A DNA stretch of 64,000 bases from Amycolatopsis albispora (GTDB lineage Bacteria > Actinomycetota > Actinomycetes > Mycobacteriales > Pseudonocardiaceae). The translations under genes were made by a program, and so were the position numbers. Shown piece after piece: positions 16,398-24,882 of the stretch (its first letter is position 1; each line of letters opens with the position of its first letter). Location of the stretch: positions 2,852,001 to 2,916,000 of the forward strand of contig NZ_CP015163.1 of assembly GCF_003312875.1 (NCBI RefSeq), given 5' to 3'. The notes under the pieces are model-generated. The model was given only the letters and a program-made list of their open reading frames with translations. It searched no databases and had not been told where the DNA came from.

Positions 16398-16862
16398 GGG
16401 GGTTCACGAACTCCTGAGTGACGGTCGGCGAAAGCTTGTGGAGATCTGGCAGAGGAAGCAGGACCGTCGAAGGAACCGTTGGGATCGCTGGATCCCTGGG
16501 CTCATCGCCACCAGTGCTCGCCTCACCCTCCGTGTTGCCGCGGAACAGATCAGGATCCGTTTTTTACCACGACTCACCCGAACGCGGTTGCCCCCGCCCA
16601 CCCGACTGTGTGCTGCGTCCCCATGATCAACTACCGGCTACCGAGCGCATCCGGGCAACTACCCACGTTTCTCGAGGTACGAGCGTTAGCCACCGAACAC
16701 CACCGGATGCACTGGGCCGAACGGGTGAACGTAAAAATTTCCCGTAGCCTGGGAGCAGCGGGTTCGGCGCGTGCGTCCCCAGTGGACACGACGACCGCCC
16801 GATGAGGATTCGCTCATCCGCGTTTCACCGCCGGTTCAGCCTCCGGCCACATTCTCGACGGC
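16398..16862. promoter_or_regulatory. 465-nt divergent intergenic region between cvnA and the SLC13-type transporter
   Basis: No convincing gene is present; codon bias is lost and base composition is less GC-rich than in the flanks. It must contain the promoter of the conservon (minus strand) and of the transporter/glycerate-kinase operon (plus strand). It includes an A/T-rich stretch near 16735-16745 and, nearer the transporter, an inverted repeat listed separately. No clear -35/-10 pair could be chosen. Confidence 0.5.
16800..16817 (+). promoter_or_regulatory. Inverted repeat upstream of the transporter/glycerate kinase operon
   Basis: GATGAG (16800-16805) and CTCATC (16812-16817) are perfect 6-bp arms around GATTCG, about 45 nt before the transporter start. 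The size suits a dimeric repressor or activator site. No regulator is adjacent. Confidence 0.35.
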
Positions 16863-18338
16863 ATGCTCAAGATCGCGGCGCGTGCCGAACCGGCCGGGCC
16901 CACCGCCGCACCCGTACCGCGCTGGCCGTTCGGCCTGGCAGGGGCCGCGGTCGTACTGACCGCACTGCACTTTTCCCTGCCCGGGCCCGGTTCCGGCCTG
17001 CCCGAGGCAGGCCGGACCACCCTGGTCGTTTTCGCCGGTGCCACGCTGTTCTGGCTGTTCGGCCGGAATGACACGTATGTCGGCTTCGCCGCTTTGCTCG
17101 CGCTGATCCTGCTCGGAGTGCTGGACGCCGACCAGGTTTTCGCCGCGCTCGGCGGGGACACGGTGTGGTTGCTGATTTCGGCATTCGTGCTGGCAGCGGG
17201 GATCTCGGCGACCGGACTGCCGGCCCGGGCCGCGATCACGTTGTGCACCAGGGCGGGTCGGCCAAGAACGCTGTTCCACCTGGTCACCGCGTGGCTGGTG
17301 CTCACGGCTTTCGCCATCCCGGCCACCTCGGGCCGCGCCGCGCTGGCGCTGCCGGTGTTCCTCGCACTGGCACAGGCATTCCGCGACCGCCCGGCGCTGG
17401 TCCGAGCACTGGCCCTGCTGATGCCGACGGTCATCCTGCTGTCCGCGGCGGCCACGCTGACCGGTGCGGGAGCCCACCTGATCACCGTCGAAATCCTCGC
17501 CGGGTCGACCGGTTCCGGCATCTCGTTTGGACAGTGGCTGCTGCTCGGCGTGCCCATCGCTGTGCTGACCAGCCATCTCGCGGCCGAGTTGGTGCTACTG
17601 CTGATGACGCGACGAGCCGACCGGCGGCAACCGTTGCTTGTGGACCCTCGCCATCTCGCCGAGGAGGCGGGCGTTGAACTCGGGCGCTTGAACCTGGTGC
17701 AACTCCGCGCATTGGCGGTGCTCGCCCTCGTAGTCACCCTGTGGTGCACGGAGTCTTGGCACGGCCTTTCAGCGGCGCTGGTGGCACTCGCCGGGGCGGT
17801 GCTGATCACCGTGCCGAAGGCAGGCACGGTGGCGCTCGACTCCGCATTGTCTTCGGTTCCGTGGTCGCTGCTGCTGTTCATGGTGGCCACCACCGCACTC
17901 GGGTCGGCGCTGAACCAGTCCGGCGCGGCGCAGTGGCTCGCGGAGGCGGCAATGGGCCACCACACGGGCAACGCGTTCGTGGTGCTCGCGGGGATCGTGG
18001 GCGTCAGCGTCGCCGCGCACCTGGTGCTGCAGTCGCGTTCGGCGCGATCGTCGGTACTGGTCCCCTTGATCCTGCCGCTGGCGGCGGTTTCCGGGCTGAA
18101 CCCGGTCGCCGCGGCGTTCGCCTCGACGGTGGCGGCGGGCTTCTGCCACACACTGCCCGCCTCGGCCAAGCCGGTGGCGTTGTTCAGCGGAATCTCCACC
18201 GTGCCCACCTATCACCGGAGCGATCTGCTGAAGCTCTCGGTGCTGCTCGGCCCGCTCGTCGCGGGACTCGTCCTGTTGTTCGCCACGGCCGTCTGGCCGC
18301 GGCTCGGCCTGCCGCTCTACCTCCAGGAGATGAAATGA
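16863..18338 (+). CDS. SLC13/DASS-type anion transporter
   Basis: 491 residues with about a dozen hydrophobic segments. The family hallmark pairs are recognisable: ALGGDTVWLLISAFVLAAGI with TSGRAALALPV, then the second-half repeat VPWSLLLFMVATTALGSAL with LPASAKPVALF. A cytoplasmic loop with RRADRRQP is near residue 255. It likely imports a di- or monocarboxylate with Na+ or H+. It overlaps the glycerate kinase start by 4 nt (ATGA), which suggests glycerate or a precursor such as glucarate or tartronate as cargo; that is inference from pairing. The region before ATG 16863 lacks a strong ribosome-binding site. Confidence 0.82.
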   Translation: MLKIAARAEPAGPTAAPVPRWPFGLAGAAVVLTALHFSLPGPGSGLPEAGRTTLVVFAGATLFWLFGRNDTYVGFAALLALILLGVLDADQVFAALGGDTVWLLISAFVLAAGISATGLPARAAITLCTRAGRPRTLFHLVTAWLVLTAFAIPATSGRAALALPVFLALAQAFRDRPALVRALALLMPTVILLSAAATLTGAGAHLITVEILAGSTGSGISFGQWLLLGVPIAVLTSHLAAELVLLLMTRRADRRQPLLVDPRHLAEEAGVELGRLNLVQLRALAVLALVVTLWCTESWHGLSAALVALAGAVLITVPKAGTVALDSALSSVPWSLLLFMVATTALGSALNQSGAAQWLAEAAMGHHTGNAFVVLAGIVGVSVAAHLVLQSRSARSSVLVPLILPLAAVSGLNPVAAAFASTVAAGFCHTLPASAKPVALFSGISTVPTYHRSDLLKLSVLLGPLVAGLVLLFATAVWPRLGLPLYLQEMK

Positions 18339-19534
18339 CCACGCCCCTGCGTCTGGTGATCGCCCCGAGCGGGTTCAAGGAGTCCTTGTCCGCCGAAGCG
18401 GTGGCGGACGCCATCGCCACCGGGGTCCGGCGCGTGGCACCCACCGCGTTGCTCGACACCGTGCCCCTCGTGGACGGCGGCGAAGGCTCGGCCCGCACAC
18501 TCGCCGAGAGCACCGGCGGCAAGCTGGTTCCGGTGACGGTGACCGGACCGGTCAGTGCTCCGGTGACCGCGCCGCTGGCACTGCTGGGCGGACCGGGACC
18601 ACGCACCGCGGTGGTCGAGATGGCGGCCGCCGCCGGGTTGCGGCTGGTCCCGGCCGACCAGCGGGATCCAGGGCGCACCACTACGTACGGGGTCGGCGAG
18701 CTGATCCGGTCCGCTTTGGACCTCGGCTGCGCCCGCATCCTCATCGGCTGTGGTGACTCCGGGACCTGCGACGGTGGGGCGGGCGCGCTGACCGCGCTGG
18801 GCGCCAGGATCACCGGGCGCAACGGCAGCCCCCTGCCACTCGGCGGGTATGCGCTCAAGGACGCAACGGCCTTGGACACGAGCAGGCTGGACCCGCGCCT
18901 TCGCGACACCGAACTGATCGTGGCCTGCAACCCGTGCAACGTGCTCACCGGCGACTGCGGTGTCGCCACCGTGTTCGGACCGCAGAAGGGCGCCACACCG
19001 GCCCAGGTCGACGCCCTCGCAGCGGCGATGTCCCGCTGGGCCGACCTGCTCGAAACATCCAGCGGCCTCGACCTGCGGCTCGCCCCGGGCAGCGGCGCGT
19101 CCGGTGGCTTGGGCGCTGGCCTGGCGGGTGCGCTGGGCGCAAAGCTGCGGTCGCGGTTCGAGGTCCTGCTCGACCAGTTCGATCTGAACGCGCGCATCAG
19201 CGCCGCCGACCTGGTGATCACCGCCGAGGGCACCATCGACGCCCAGACCGTGCGCGGCAAGGTGCCCGGCGAGGTGGCGAGACTGGCAAAACGCCACCAT
19301 GTTCCGGTCATCGCCCTCGCCGGCACCATCGGCGCCGGCGCCGAGACCACCCGTAGCGCCGGGATCGACGCGTTCAGCGGCATTCTCGCCACCCCCAGCA
19401 CTCTGGCCGACGCCATCCGAGACGCCGACGCCCTGCTCACCGACGCCACCGAACGCGCACTGCGCCTCATCATGGTCGGCACGCACTTGACACCGGCGGC
19501 CGAGCACGCCGACGCACGCGGACTACCGGCGTAA
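18335..19534 (+). CDS. Glycerate kinase (GlxK/GarK family)
   Basis: 399 residues. Family motifs are intact: VIAPSGFKESLSAEAVADAI at the N-terminus, VPLVDGGEGSARTL (substrate site), GCGDSGTCDGGAG (glycine-rich loop), VFGPQKGATP, and LVITAEGTIDAQTVRGK near the C-terminus. It phosphorylates D-glycerate, usually to 2-phosphoglycerate in this family, feeding lower glycolysis. Translation is coupled to the upstream transporter through ATGA. No other glycerate-pathway gene is nearby. A hairpin follows the stop. Confidence 0.9.
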   Translation: MTTPLRLVIAPSGFKESLSAEAVADAIATGVRRVAPTALLDTVPLVDGGEGSARTLAESTGGKLVPVTVTGPVSAPVTAPLALLGGPGPRTAVVEMAAAAGLRLVPADQRDPGRTTTYGVGELIRSALDLGCARILIGCGDSGTCDGGAGALTALGARITGRNGSPLPLGGYALKDATALDTSRLDPRLRDTELIVACNPCNVLTGDCGVATVFGPQKGATPAQVDALAAAMSRWADLLETSSGLDLRLAPGSGASGGLGAGLAGALGAKLRSRFEVLLDQFDLNARISAADLVITAEGTIDAQTVRGKVPGEVARLAKRHHVPVIALAGTIGAGAETTRSAGIDAFSGILATPSTLADAIRDADALLTDATERALRLIMVGTHLTPAAEHADARGLPA

Positions 19535-19535
19535 G

Positions 19536-19562
19536 CCGGACATTCCGACGCTGACGGTCCGG
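19536..19562 (+). terminator. Candidate hairpin terminator
   Basis: CCGGAC (19536-19541) pairs with GTCCGG (19557-19562), directly after the glycerate kinase stop and before the convergent HNH gene. The loop is 15 nt and there is no U-tract, so it may act only weakly. Confidence 0.4.
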
Positions 19563-19595
19563 GGTGTCGGCGCCAGCGGCCCCTACGGCTCAGCG

Positions 19596-20738
19596 CTATG
19601 GTCTCAGCGCCTCCGGCCTGCTCGTGTAGGTCTGGCCGGCCGGCGTCTTGATCGTCAAGGTGGCGTCGGGGTCGACGGCGTGGTGCCAGCCGGGCACGTC
19701 GCGGAGCCGGTGGCAGGCCCGGCACAACCCGACCAGCGTCGCCGGCCCGGTCGGACAGCCGTTCTTCCAACCCTTGCCGGTGCGGTCGCAATGGTCGAGG
19801 TCGCTGAACTGCGCGGGCCGAGTACACCCGGGACGACGGCATTCGCGATCCCGCACCCGCACCAGCTCGGCCAACCCGGCTTTGGGCCGGTATCTTCGCC
19901 GCCCCAACTCCATCACCTGCCCGCTTACCGGGTCGGTGATGATCCGCTGGAACACGGTTTTCGTTCCGGAAGCGATGTGGCGAGCCAGCGACGCGGGGAT
20001 CGGACCGTGCCCGGCCAGCTGAGCCGGACTCTCACGCAACCCGGCGTAGGTCAACGCGTCCAGGTACAAATACACGTGCGCCTTGACCTCACCACCGAAC
20101 TGCTTACCCAACAACATATCCAGTGCCACATCAGCTCGAAGCTGAGCCAACGTGCGAGTATCCCCGCCGTTCCTCAACCGACGGGCTTGCTGATCCACGC
20201 ACACATACGCCGCAACCGCCTTCTCGACCGACGCGTTGTCCAAGAACAACCCTGCGATCCCGGAAGCCTTGTGGCGCAATCCAAATGAGCGGTCCTCTTG
20301 CTGCTTGCGAACCCGCTCTTCGAGGCCCTCCGGATCGGCCCGCGCGACCGCCGCGTTGGCCGACCGTCGCGCCTGCGTGGGATTCTTCCCGGACAGCCGA
20401 CCAGCCATCACCTCGTCAACCACGGCTGCCTTCTCGCCGACCAGCCAAGCGGCCGCATCGTGCACCGCCACCGCCGAAGCCATTGGCACGGCGCCACTTT
20501 CCACCATGCCCAGCACGACAGGAAAGTGATCCACCAGCCCCTCGGCGTGATTGATCAGCGCGTGCGCCTTGAACTTCGTCAGGCACAACGCCATCGCCAA
20601 CTCCTCGGCCACCCCACGCCTCACCGGAGACGCACGGACGAACGAGGCCACCTGCCGTGCCAGCCGCCCTTCAAGCCGGGCGATCTCGGCGGCAGTGGAT
20701 TTCATCGCGAGGAGAATCTCCTCAAGAGGATCAGACAC
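19596..20738 (-). CDS. DUF222/13E12-family HNH endonuclease-like protein
   Basis: 380 residues. The helical DUF222 part spans most of the protein (KFKAHALINHAEGL, AMAGRLSGKNPTQARRSAN-type region). The C-terminal nuclease part has CRRPGCTRPAQFSDLDHCD, then LVGLCRACHRLRD. The HNH site keeps DLDH and the C-H of LCRACH, but the usual central Asn before the LCR strand is replaced (ATLVGL), so activity is uncertain. GTG 20738 is the likely start (GGTGAG precedes it); extending to 20900 would overlap the next promoter and adds Cys/Trp-rich residues with no homology. These proteins are abundant in actinomycetes; their role is unclear. Confidence 0.82.
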   Translation of the reverse strand: MSDPLEEILLAMKSTAAEIARLEGRLARQVASFVRASPVRRGVAEELAMALCLTKFKAHALINHAEGLVDHFPVVLGMVESGAVPMASAVAVHDAAAWLVGEKAAVVDEVMAGRLSGKNPTQARRSANAAVARADPEGLEERVRKQQEDRSFGLRHKASGIAGLFLDNASVEKAVAAYVCVDQQARRLRNGGDTRTLAQLRADVALDMLLGKQFGGEVKAHVYLYLDALTYAGLRESPAQLAGHGPIPASLARHIASGTKTVFQRIITDPVSGQVMELGRRRYRPKAGLAELVRVRDRECRRPGCTRPAQFSDLDHCDRTGKGWKNGCPTGPATLVGLCRACHRLRDVPGWHHAVDPDATLTIKTPAGQTYTSRPEALRP

Positions 20739-20898
20739 CTCACCAAGGTAGCAAACACACGTTCGACACCCGGAATAAAAGCCCGAGTTATCCACAACTC
20801 GCCAGTCTATCCACAGCCAAACACAATAATTTGACTTTGCACCAACAAGGACTGGAGCGAGATCGCGTTCTCTCACCGCACGCGGGTAACGTGGGGTC

Positions 20899-22065
20899 AT
20901 GACGCAAACTCAGCAGCCGACGCCACCTCGGCAGCAGCGGCGTGGGCGGCGGCCCGGCGTGTTCGCCGGTGTTGTGGTGCTCGCGCTGCTGCTGTTGTTC
21001 GGAGTGCCGTGGGCCACCGTGGTGTTGCCGTGGTCCGCCCCCGTGGTGGTGGCCGGGACCGTCCTGTTCGGAGCCGCCGCGCTGGCGTTCCCCGTACTGA
21101 TGTTCCTCGGCCACGCGCGCGGCCGCGACTGGGCAGCACGCCTGGCCGACACCACGCTCGGTGTGGTCTGGGTACTCTTCGCCTGGTCGGTGCTCAGCCT
21201 GGTGGCCAGGGTCACGCTACTTGGCGTGGCCGAACCACAGCGTTCACGGATCATCGCGGTCCTGGTGCTTGTGATCAGCCTCGTACTGGTCGGCTACGGC
21301 GTACGCGAGGCGATGAGGGTGCCGCGGATCCGCCGCCTCGACGTGACCCTCCCCCGGCTCGGCCCTGGCCTTGACGGCACGACGGTGGCACTGCTGACCG
21401 ACACGCACTTCGGGCCGCTCGACCGGACGCGCTGGTCGCGACGCACCGCCGCCGCGGTGAACGAGCTGACCCCGGACATCGTCGTGCATGCCGGCGACAT
21501 CGCCGACGGCACGGTCGAGCAGCGGCGGGCGCAGGTCGCGCCGCTGGGCACGATCACCGCAAGCCTGGCGCGCGTGTACTCGACCGGCAACCACGAGTAC
21601 TTCGGCGAAGCGCAGGCGTGGCTCGACCACCTCACCTCACTCGGCTGGGAAGCCCTGCACAACCGGCACATCACCGTCGGACGCGGCGGAGACAGCCTGG
21701 TGGTGGCCGGGATCGACGACGCCACGGCCCTCGCCTCCGGTCTCGACGGACACGGTGCCGAACTGGACAAAGCGCTCGACGGTGCACCCGCCGACACCCC
21801 GGTCCTCCTGCTCGCGCACCAGCCCAAGCAGATCGCCGAGACCGCGGGCCGGGTCGACCTGCAGTTGTCCGGCCACACGCATGGTGGCCAGATCTGGCCG
21901 TTCCACTACCTGGTCCGCACCGACCAGCCGGTGCTGCACGGCCTGTCCCAGCACGGCCCGACCCAGCTGTACACCAGCCGCGGCGCGGGGTTCTGGGGTC
22001 CGCCGCTGCGTGTGTTCGCGCCGAGTGAGATCACCTTGCTTACCCTGCGCTCGGTCAAAGCCTAG
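20899..22065 (+). CDS. Membrane-anchored metallophosphoesterase (YkuE-like)
   Basis: 388 residues. A short basic N-terminus is followed by about four membrane helices (to residue 145), then a calcineurin-type phosphoesterase: LLTDTHFGPL (DxH), VVHAGDIADG (GD), YSTGNHEYFG (GNHE), a lone His in LLLAHQP, and LSGHTHGGQIWPF (GHTH). All five metal/catalytic blocks are present. Family members act on phosphodiesters or UDP-lipid-type substrates at the membrane. Its end overlaps the convergent alcohol dehydrogenase by 11 nt. ATG 20899 follows a 160-nt gap shared with the HNH gene. Confidence 0.88.
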   Translation: MTQTQQPTPPRQQRRGRRPGVFAGVVVLALLLLFGVPWATVVLPWSAPVVVAGTVLFGAAALAFPVLMFLGHARGRDWAARLADTTLGVVWVLFAWSVLSLVARVTLLGVAEPQRSRIIAVLVLVISLVLVGYGVREAMRVPRIRRLDVTLPRLGPGLDGTTVALLTDTHFGPLDRTRWSRRTAAAVNELTPDIVVHAGDIADGTVEQRRAQVAPLGTITASLARVYSTGNHEYFGEAQAWLDHLTSLGWEALHNRHITVGRGGDSLVVAGIDDATALASGLDGHGAELDKALDGAPADTPVLLLAHQPKQIAETAGRVDLQLSGHTHGGQIWPFHYLVRTDQPVLHGLSQHGPTQLYTSRGAGFWGPPLRVFAPSEITLLTLRSVKA

Positions 22066-23101
22066 GGTCGACGTGGATCTTCGGAGCGGGCCCGAAGGCG
22101 TGCTCGCCAGCGAGCACGGCACCGACTTCACCAAGCCCGACCGTCGCCGCGACCAGCGGTTTCGGATCGACGGTTCCCTCGGCGTACGCGGTGATGGTGT
22201 CGTCCAGCCCCGGAGACGCCGAAAGAATGCCCGTGGCGGTGACGTCCTTGAGTACCAGCGCGCGGGTGTCGATTCGGCTCGGCTGCCCGGACAGTCCTAT
22301 GTAGACAACTCGCCCGCTGGGTTCGACGAGGTCGACGGCCAGCGCGGGCAGTTGCTCGGCGTTGGCCGCGTCGACCACCGCGTCGAACGGCAGATCCGGC
22401 AGTTCGTCCCGTGTCCAGGTGTGCGTGAAGTCGAGGCTACGCGCGAATTCGAGCGACTCGGCGGTGTGGCCCAGCAGGTGGACCTCAGCGTCCGCCGCCC
22501 GCAGGAAAAGCGCCGTCAGCAGGCCGATCGTGCCTGGCCCCATGACAAGCACGCGATCACCGGGACCAGCGCCGGTCGCGCGTGCCGCCCGCAGCGCGTT
22601 GCCGCCCGGTTCCACCAGCGCCCCGAGCACGGCGTCCACGGAGTCCGGCAGCGCGTGCAGCGACCAGGCCGGAACGGCGATCCGCTCGGCCAGCGCCCCT
22701 GGACGGCCGTCGCGGATGCCGACCTCCTGTCGGTTCTCGCAGACGTGCTGGCGGCCCCGGCGGCAACGGCGGCAGGTTCGGTCACCGAGCATCGTGTCGC
22801 CCATGACCCGGCGACCGAGCCAACCGGGATCGACGCCCTCCCCCAGTTCCGACACCGTGCCCGCCCATTCGTGCCCGAGGCGCATCGGGTACGACGAATG
22901 CCCCTGGTGCAGGTAGGCCATCTCGCCGGTGAAGAACTCGGCATCGGTGCCGCACACCCCAGCACGCTCGACGTCGACCACCACTTCACCTGAAACCGCT
23001 TGCGGCGCGGGCACTTCCCGCACCTCGTACACCCCGGGGCCGGTGAGCACGAAAGCCCGCATGATCCTTGAGCGCGGCGAGCCAACCTGCGTATCGTTCA
23101 T
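22055..23101 (-). CDS. Zinc-dependent medium-chain alcohol/polyol dehydrogenase
   Basis: 348 residues. Catalytic-zinc pattern GVCGTDAEFF and RLGHEWAG, structural-zinc-like Cys cluster CRRCRRGRQHVCE, and NAD(P) fold VLVMGPGTIGLLTALF. The closest general type is threonine/sorbitol/galactitol-like sugar-alcohol dehydrogenases. ATG 23101 gives an extended N-terminus; ATG 23062 (MRAFVLTGPG) is the better family start but has AAGGA only 2-3 nt away. It is divergent from an IlvD/Edd dehydratase across a 50-nt region with an inverted repeat, suggesting a shared sugar/sugar-acid oxidation pathway. Confidence 0.85.
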   Translation of the reverse strand: MNDTQVGSPRSRIMRAFVLTGPGVYEVREVPAPQAVSGEVVVDVERAGVCGTDAEFFTGEMAYLHQGHSSYPMRLGHEWAGTVSELGEGVDPGWLGRRVMGDTMLGDRTCRRCRRGRQHVCENRQEVGIRDGRPGALAERIAVPAWSLHALPDSVDAVLGALVEPGGNALRAARATGAGPGDRVLVMGPGTIGLLTALFLRAADAEVHLLGHTAESLEFARSLDFTHTWTRDELPDLPFDAVVDAANAEQLPALAVDLVEPSGRVVYIGLSGQPSRIDTRALVLKDVTATGILSASPGLDDTITAYAEGTVDPKPLVAATVGLGEVGAVLAGEHAFGPAPKIHVDPRL

Positions 23102-23112
23102 CAGGTTCCGAA

Positions 23113-23137
23113 CACTAGATCAACGACCCGACTAGTG
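23113..23137. promoter_or_regulatory. Candidate operator between divergent dehydrogenase and dehydratase genes
   Basis: CACTAG (23113-23118) and CTAGTG (23132-23137) are perfect inverted arms separated by 13 nt, filling most of the 50-nt divergent gap. The right arm touches the GGAAGG ribosome-binding site of the dehydratase. A shared regulator is likely but not encoded next door. Confidence 0.45.
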
Positions 23138-23151
23138 GAAGGCGGTCCGCC

Positions 23152-24870
23152 TTGCCTGAACGGAAGCTTCGCAGCGGACAGTGGTACGACGGACAAGACC
23201 GGAACGCCTACATCCACCGCGCCTGGATGCGCCGCGGCGTACCGGGTGACGCCTTCGGCCGGCCGCAGATCGCCATCGCCAACACCGCCTCCGACCTGAC
23301 GCCGTGCAACGCGCACCTGTCCGAAGTGGCCGCGTCGGTGAAGAACGGGATCTACGAAGCGGGCGGCGTCCCGCTGGAACTACCCGTGGTGTCGCTGGGC
23401 GAGACGCAGGTCCGGCCGACCGCGATGCTGTGGCGCAACATGGCCGCGATGGCCACCGAGGAGATGCTGCGCGCCAACCCGCTCGACGGGGTCGTGTTGC
23501 TCGGTGGCTGCGACAAGACCATCCCGTCGCTGCTGATGGCCGCCGCTTCGGTGGACCTGCCCGCGGTCGTCGTGCCCGGCGGACCGATGCTCACCGGCAC
23601 CTTCCGCGGCACCCCGCTGGGCTGCGGCACCGACGTGTGGCGGCTGTCGGAGGAAGTCCGTGCGGGCACCCTCTCGCAGGAGCAGTTCACCCGCTCCGAA
23701 TCGGCGATGATCCGCAGCCGCGGACACTGCAATACCATGGGCACCGCGTCAACCATGGCGCTGGTCGCCGAAGCGCTCGGCACGGTGATACCGGGGCTGG
23801 CGGGCACACCGGCACCGGACAGCCGCCTGCTGGAAGCCGCCCACGCGACCGGCCGCCTGGCGGTCGACCTGGTCGCCGCGGACCGCCGGCCGAGCACCTT
23901 TCTCACCGCGAACTCGTTCCGCAACGCGATCGTCGCGCTGGCCGCGATCGGCGGGTCGACCAACGCCGTGGTCCACCTGCTGGCCATCGCCGGGCGGCTT
24001 GGCGTGGAGTTATCCCTCGACGACTTCGACCGGATCGGCTCCTCCGTGCCGGTCCTGGTCGACCTGCTGCCAGCCGGCCGGTTCCTGATGGAAGACTTCC
24101 ACCGCGCCGGCGGCCTGCTCGCCGTGCTGCGCGAAGTCCGCGACCTGCTCGACCCCGACGCGCTGACCATCACCGGCCAACCGCTGGTGTCCTACCTCGA
24201 CGACGCGCCGATCTGGGACCCCGAAGTCATCCGCACCCGCGCCGAACCTCTCGTCACCGAAGGCGGGATCGCCGTGCTGCGCGGAAGCCTCGCGCCGGAC
24301 GGTGCGTTGATCAAACCGGCGGCCGCCTCACCCGAACTGCTGCGTCACCGCGGTCGGGCCGTGGTGTTCGACTCCATTGAGGACTTCCACGCGCGTATCG
24401 ACGACCCGGAGCTCGACGTGGACGCCGATTCGGTGCTGGTACTGCGTGGCTGCGGGCCCAAGGGTTATCCGGGAATGCCCGAAGTGTCCAACATGCCGCT
24501 GCCCCGGAAACTGCTGGAACAAGGCGTTCGCGACATGGTGCGCGTGTGCGACGGCCGGATGAGCGGAACGGCCTACGGCACCGTCGTGCTCCACGTCGCG
24601 CCCGAGGCCGCCGCCAGTGGTCCGCTCGCGCTCGTCCGCACCGGTGACGTCATCAGCCTCGACGTACCCGCCCGCCGCATCGACGTCGAGGTGACCGAAG
24701 AGGAACTGGCGGCCCGGACGCCCAGCGAGGCGACCGTCGCCGGGTATGCGAATCCGCGTCGTGGCTGGGAACGGCTCTACGTCGACCACGTGCTCCAGGC
24801 CGACACCGGCGCGGACCTGGACTTTCTGCTCGGTTCCAGCGGCTCCGAGGTCAGCCGCGAGTCCCACTGA
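23152..24870 (+). CDS. IlvD/Edd family dehydratase, probably a sugar-acid dehydratase
   Basis: 572 residues. Family Fe-S/active-site motifs: Cys in SDLTPCNAHL, LLGGCDKTIPSLLMAA, and RGHCNTMGTASTMA, plus IGGSTNAVVHLLAIAGR and GCGPKGYPGMPE; the C-terminal CDGRMSGTAYGTVVLHV is typical. The length and the GxGxxGYPGM region agree better with aldonate dehydratases (arabonate/xylonate/gluconate type) than with valine-pathway IlvD, but this is not decisive. Start is TTG 23152 with GGAAGG 9 nt upstream. The divergent dehydrogenase and the downstream secreted hydrolase suggest carbohydrate use. Confidence 0.85.
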   Translation: MPERKLRSGQWYDGQDRNAYIHRAWMRRGVPGDAFGRPQIAIANTASDLTPCNAHLSEVAASVKNGIYEAGGVPLELPVVSLGETQVRPTAMLWRNMAAMATEEMLRANPLDGVVLLGGCDKTIPSLLMAAASVDLPAVVVPGGPMLTGTFRGTPLGCGTDVWRLSEEVRAGTLSQEQFTRSESAMIRSRGHCNTMGTASTMALVAEALGTVIPGLAGTPAPDSRLLEAAHATGRLAVDLVAADRRPSTFLTANSFRNAIVALAAIGGSTNAVVHLLAIAGRLGVELSLDDFDRIGSSVPVLVDLLPAGRFLMEDFHRAGGLLAVLREVRDLLDPDALTITGQPLVSYLDDAPIWDPEVIRTRAEPLVTEGGIAVLRGSLAPDGALIKPAAASPELLRHRGRAVVFDSIEDFHARIDDPELDVDADSVLVLRGCGPKGYPGMPEVSNMPLPRKLLEQGVRDMVRVCDGRMSGTAYGTVVLHVAPEAAASGPLALVRTGDVISLDVPARRIDVEVTEEELAARTPSEATVAGYANPRRGWERLYVDHVLQADTGADLDFLLGSSGSEVSRESH

Positions 24871-24882
24871 AAGGTGTGTGCG

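Noticed and set aside
16398..16862. Possible small gene or RNA in the conservon/transporter gap
   Set aside because: Short frames there show no codon bias, ribosome-binding site or stable structure beyond one small dyad.
16814..18208. 464-codon minus-strand frame opposite the SLC13-type transporter
   Set aside because: Ser/Ala/Arg-rich translation with no domain; the plus strand carries a coherent membrane protein.
19596..20738. HNH protein as part of a mobile intron or prophage
   Set aside because: No flanking repeats, integrase, reverse transcriptase or phage genes; DUF222/HNH proteins are common as stand-alone genes in actinomycetes.
20739..20900. N-terminal extension of the HNH protein to 20900
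   Set aside because: Residues are Cys/Trp-rich with no family match and would cover the divergent promoter; GTG 20738 has a ribosome-binding site.
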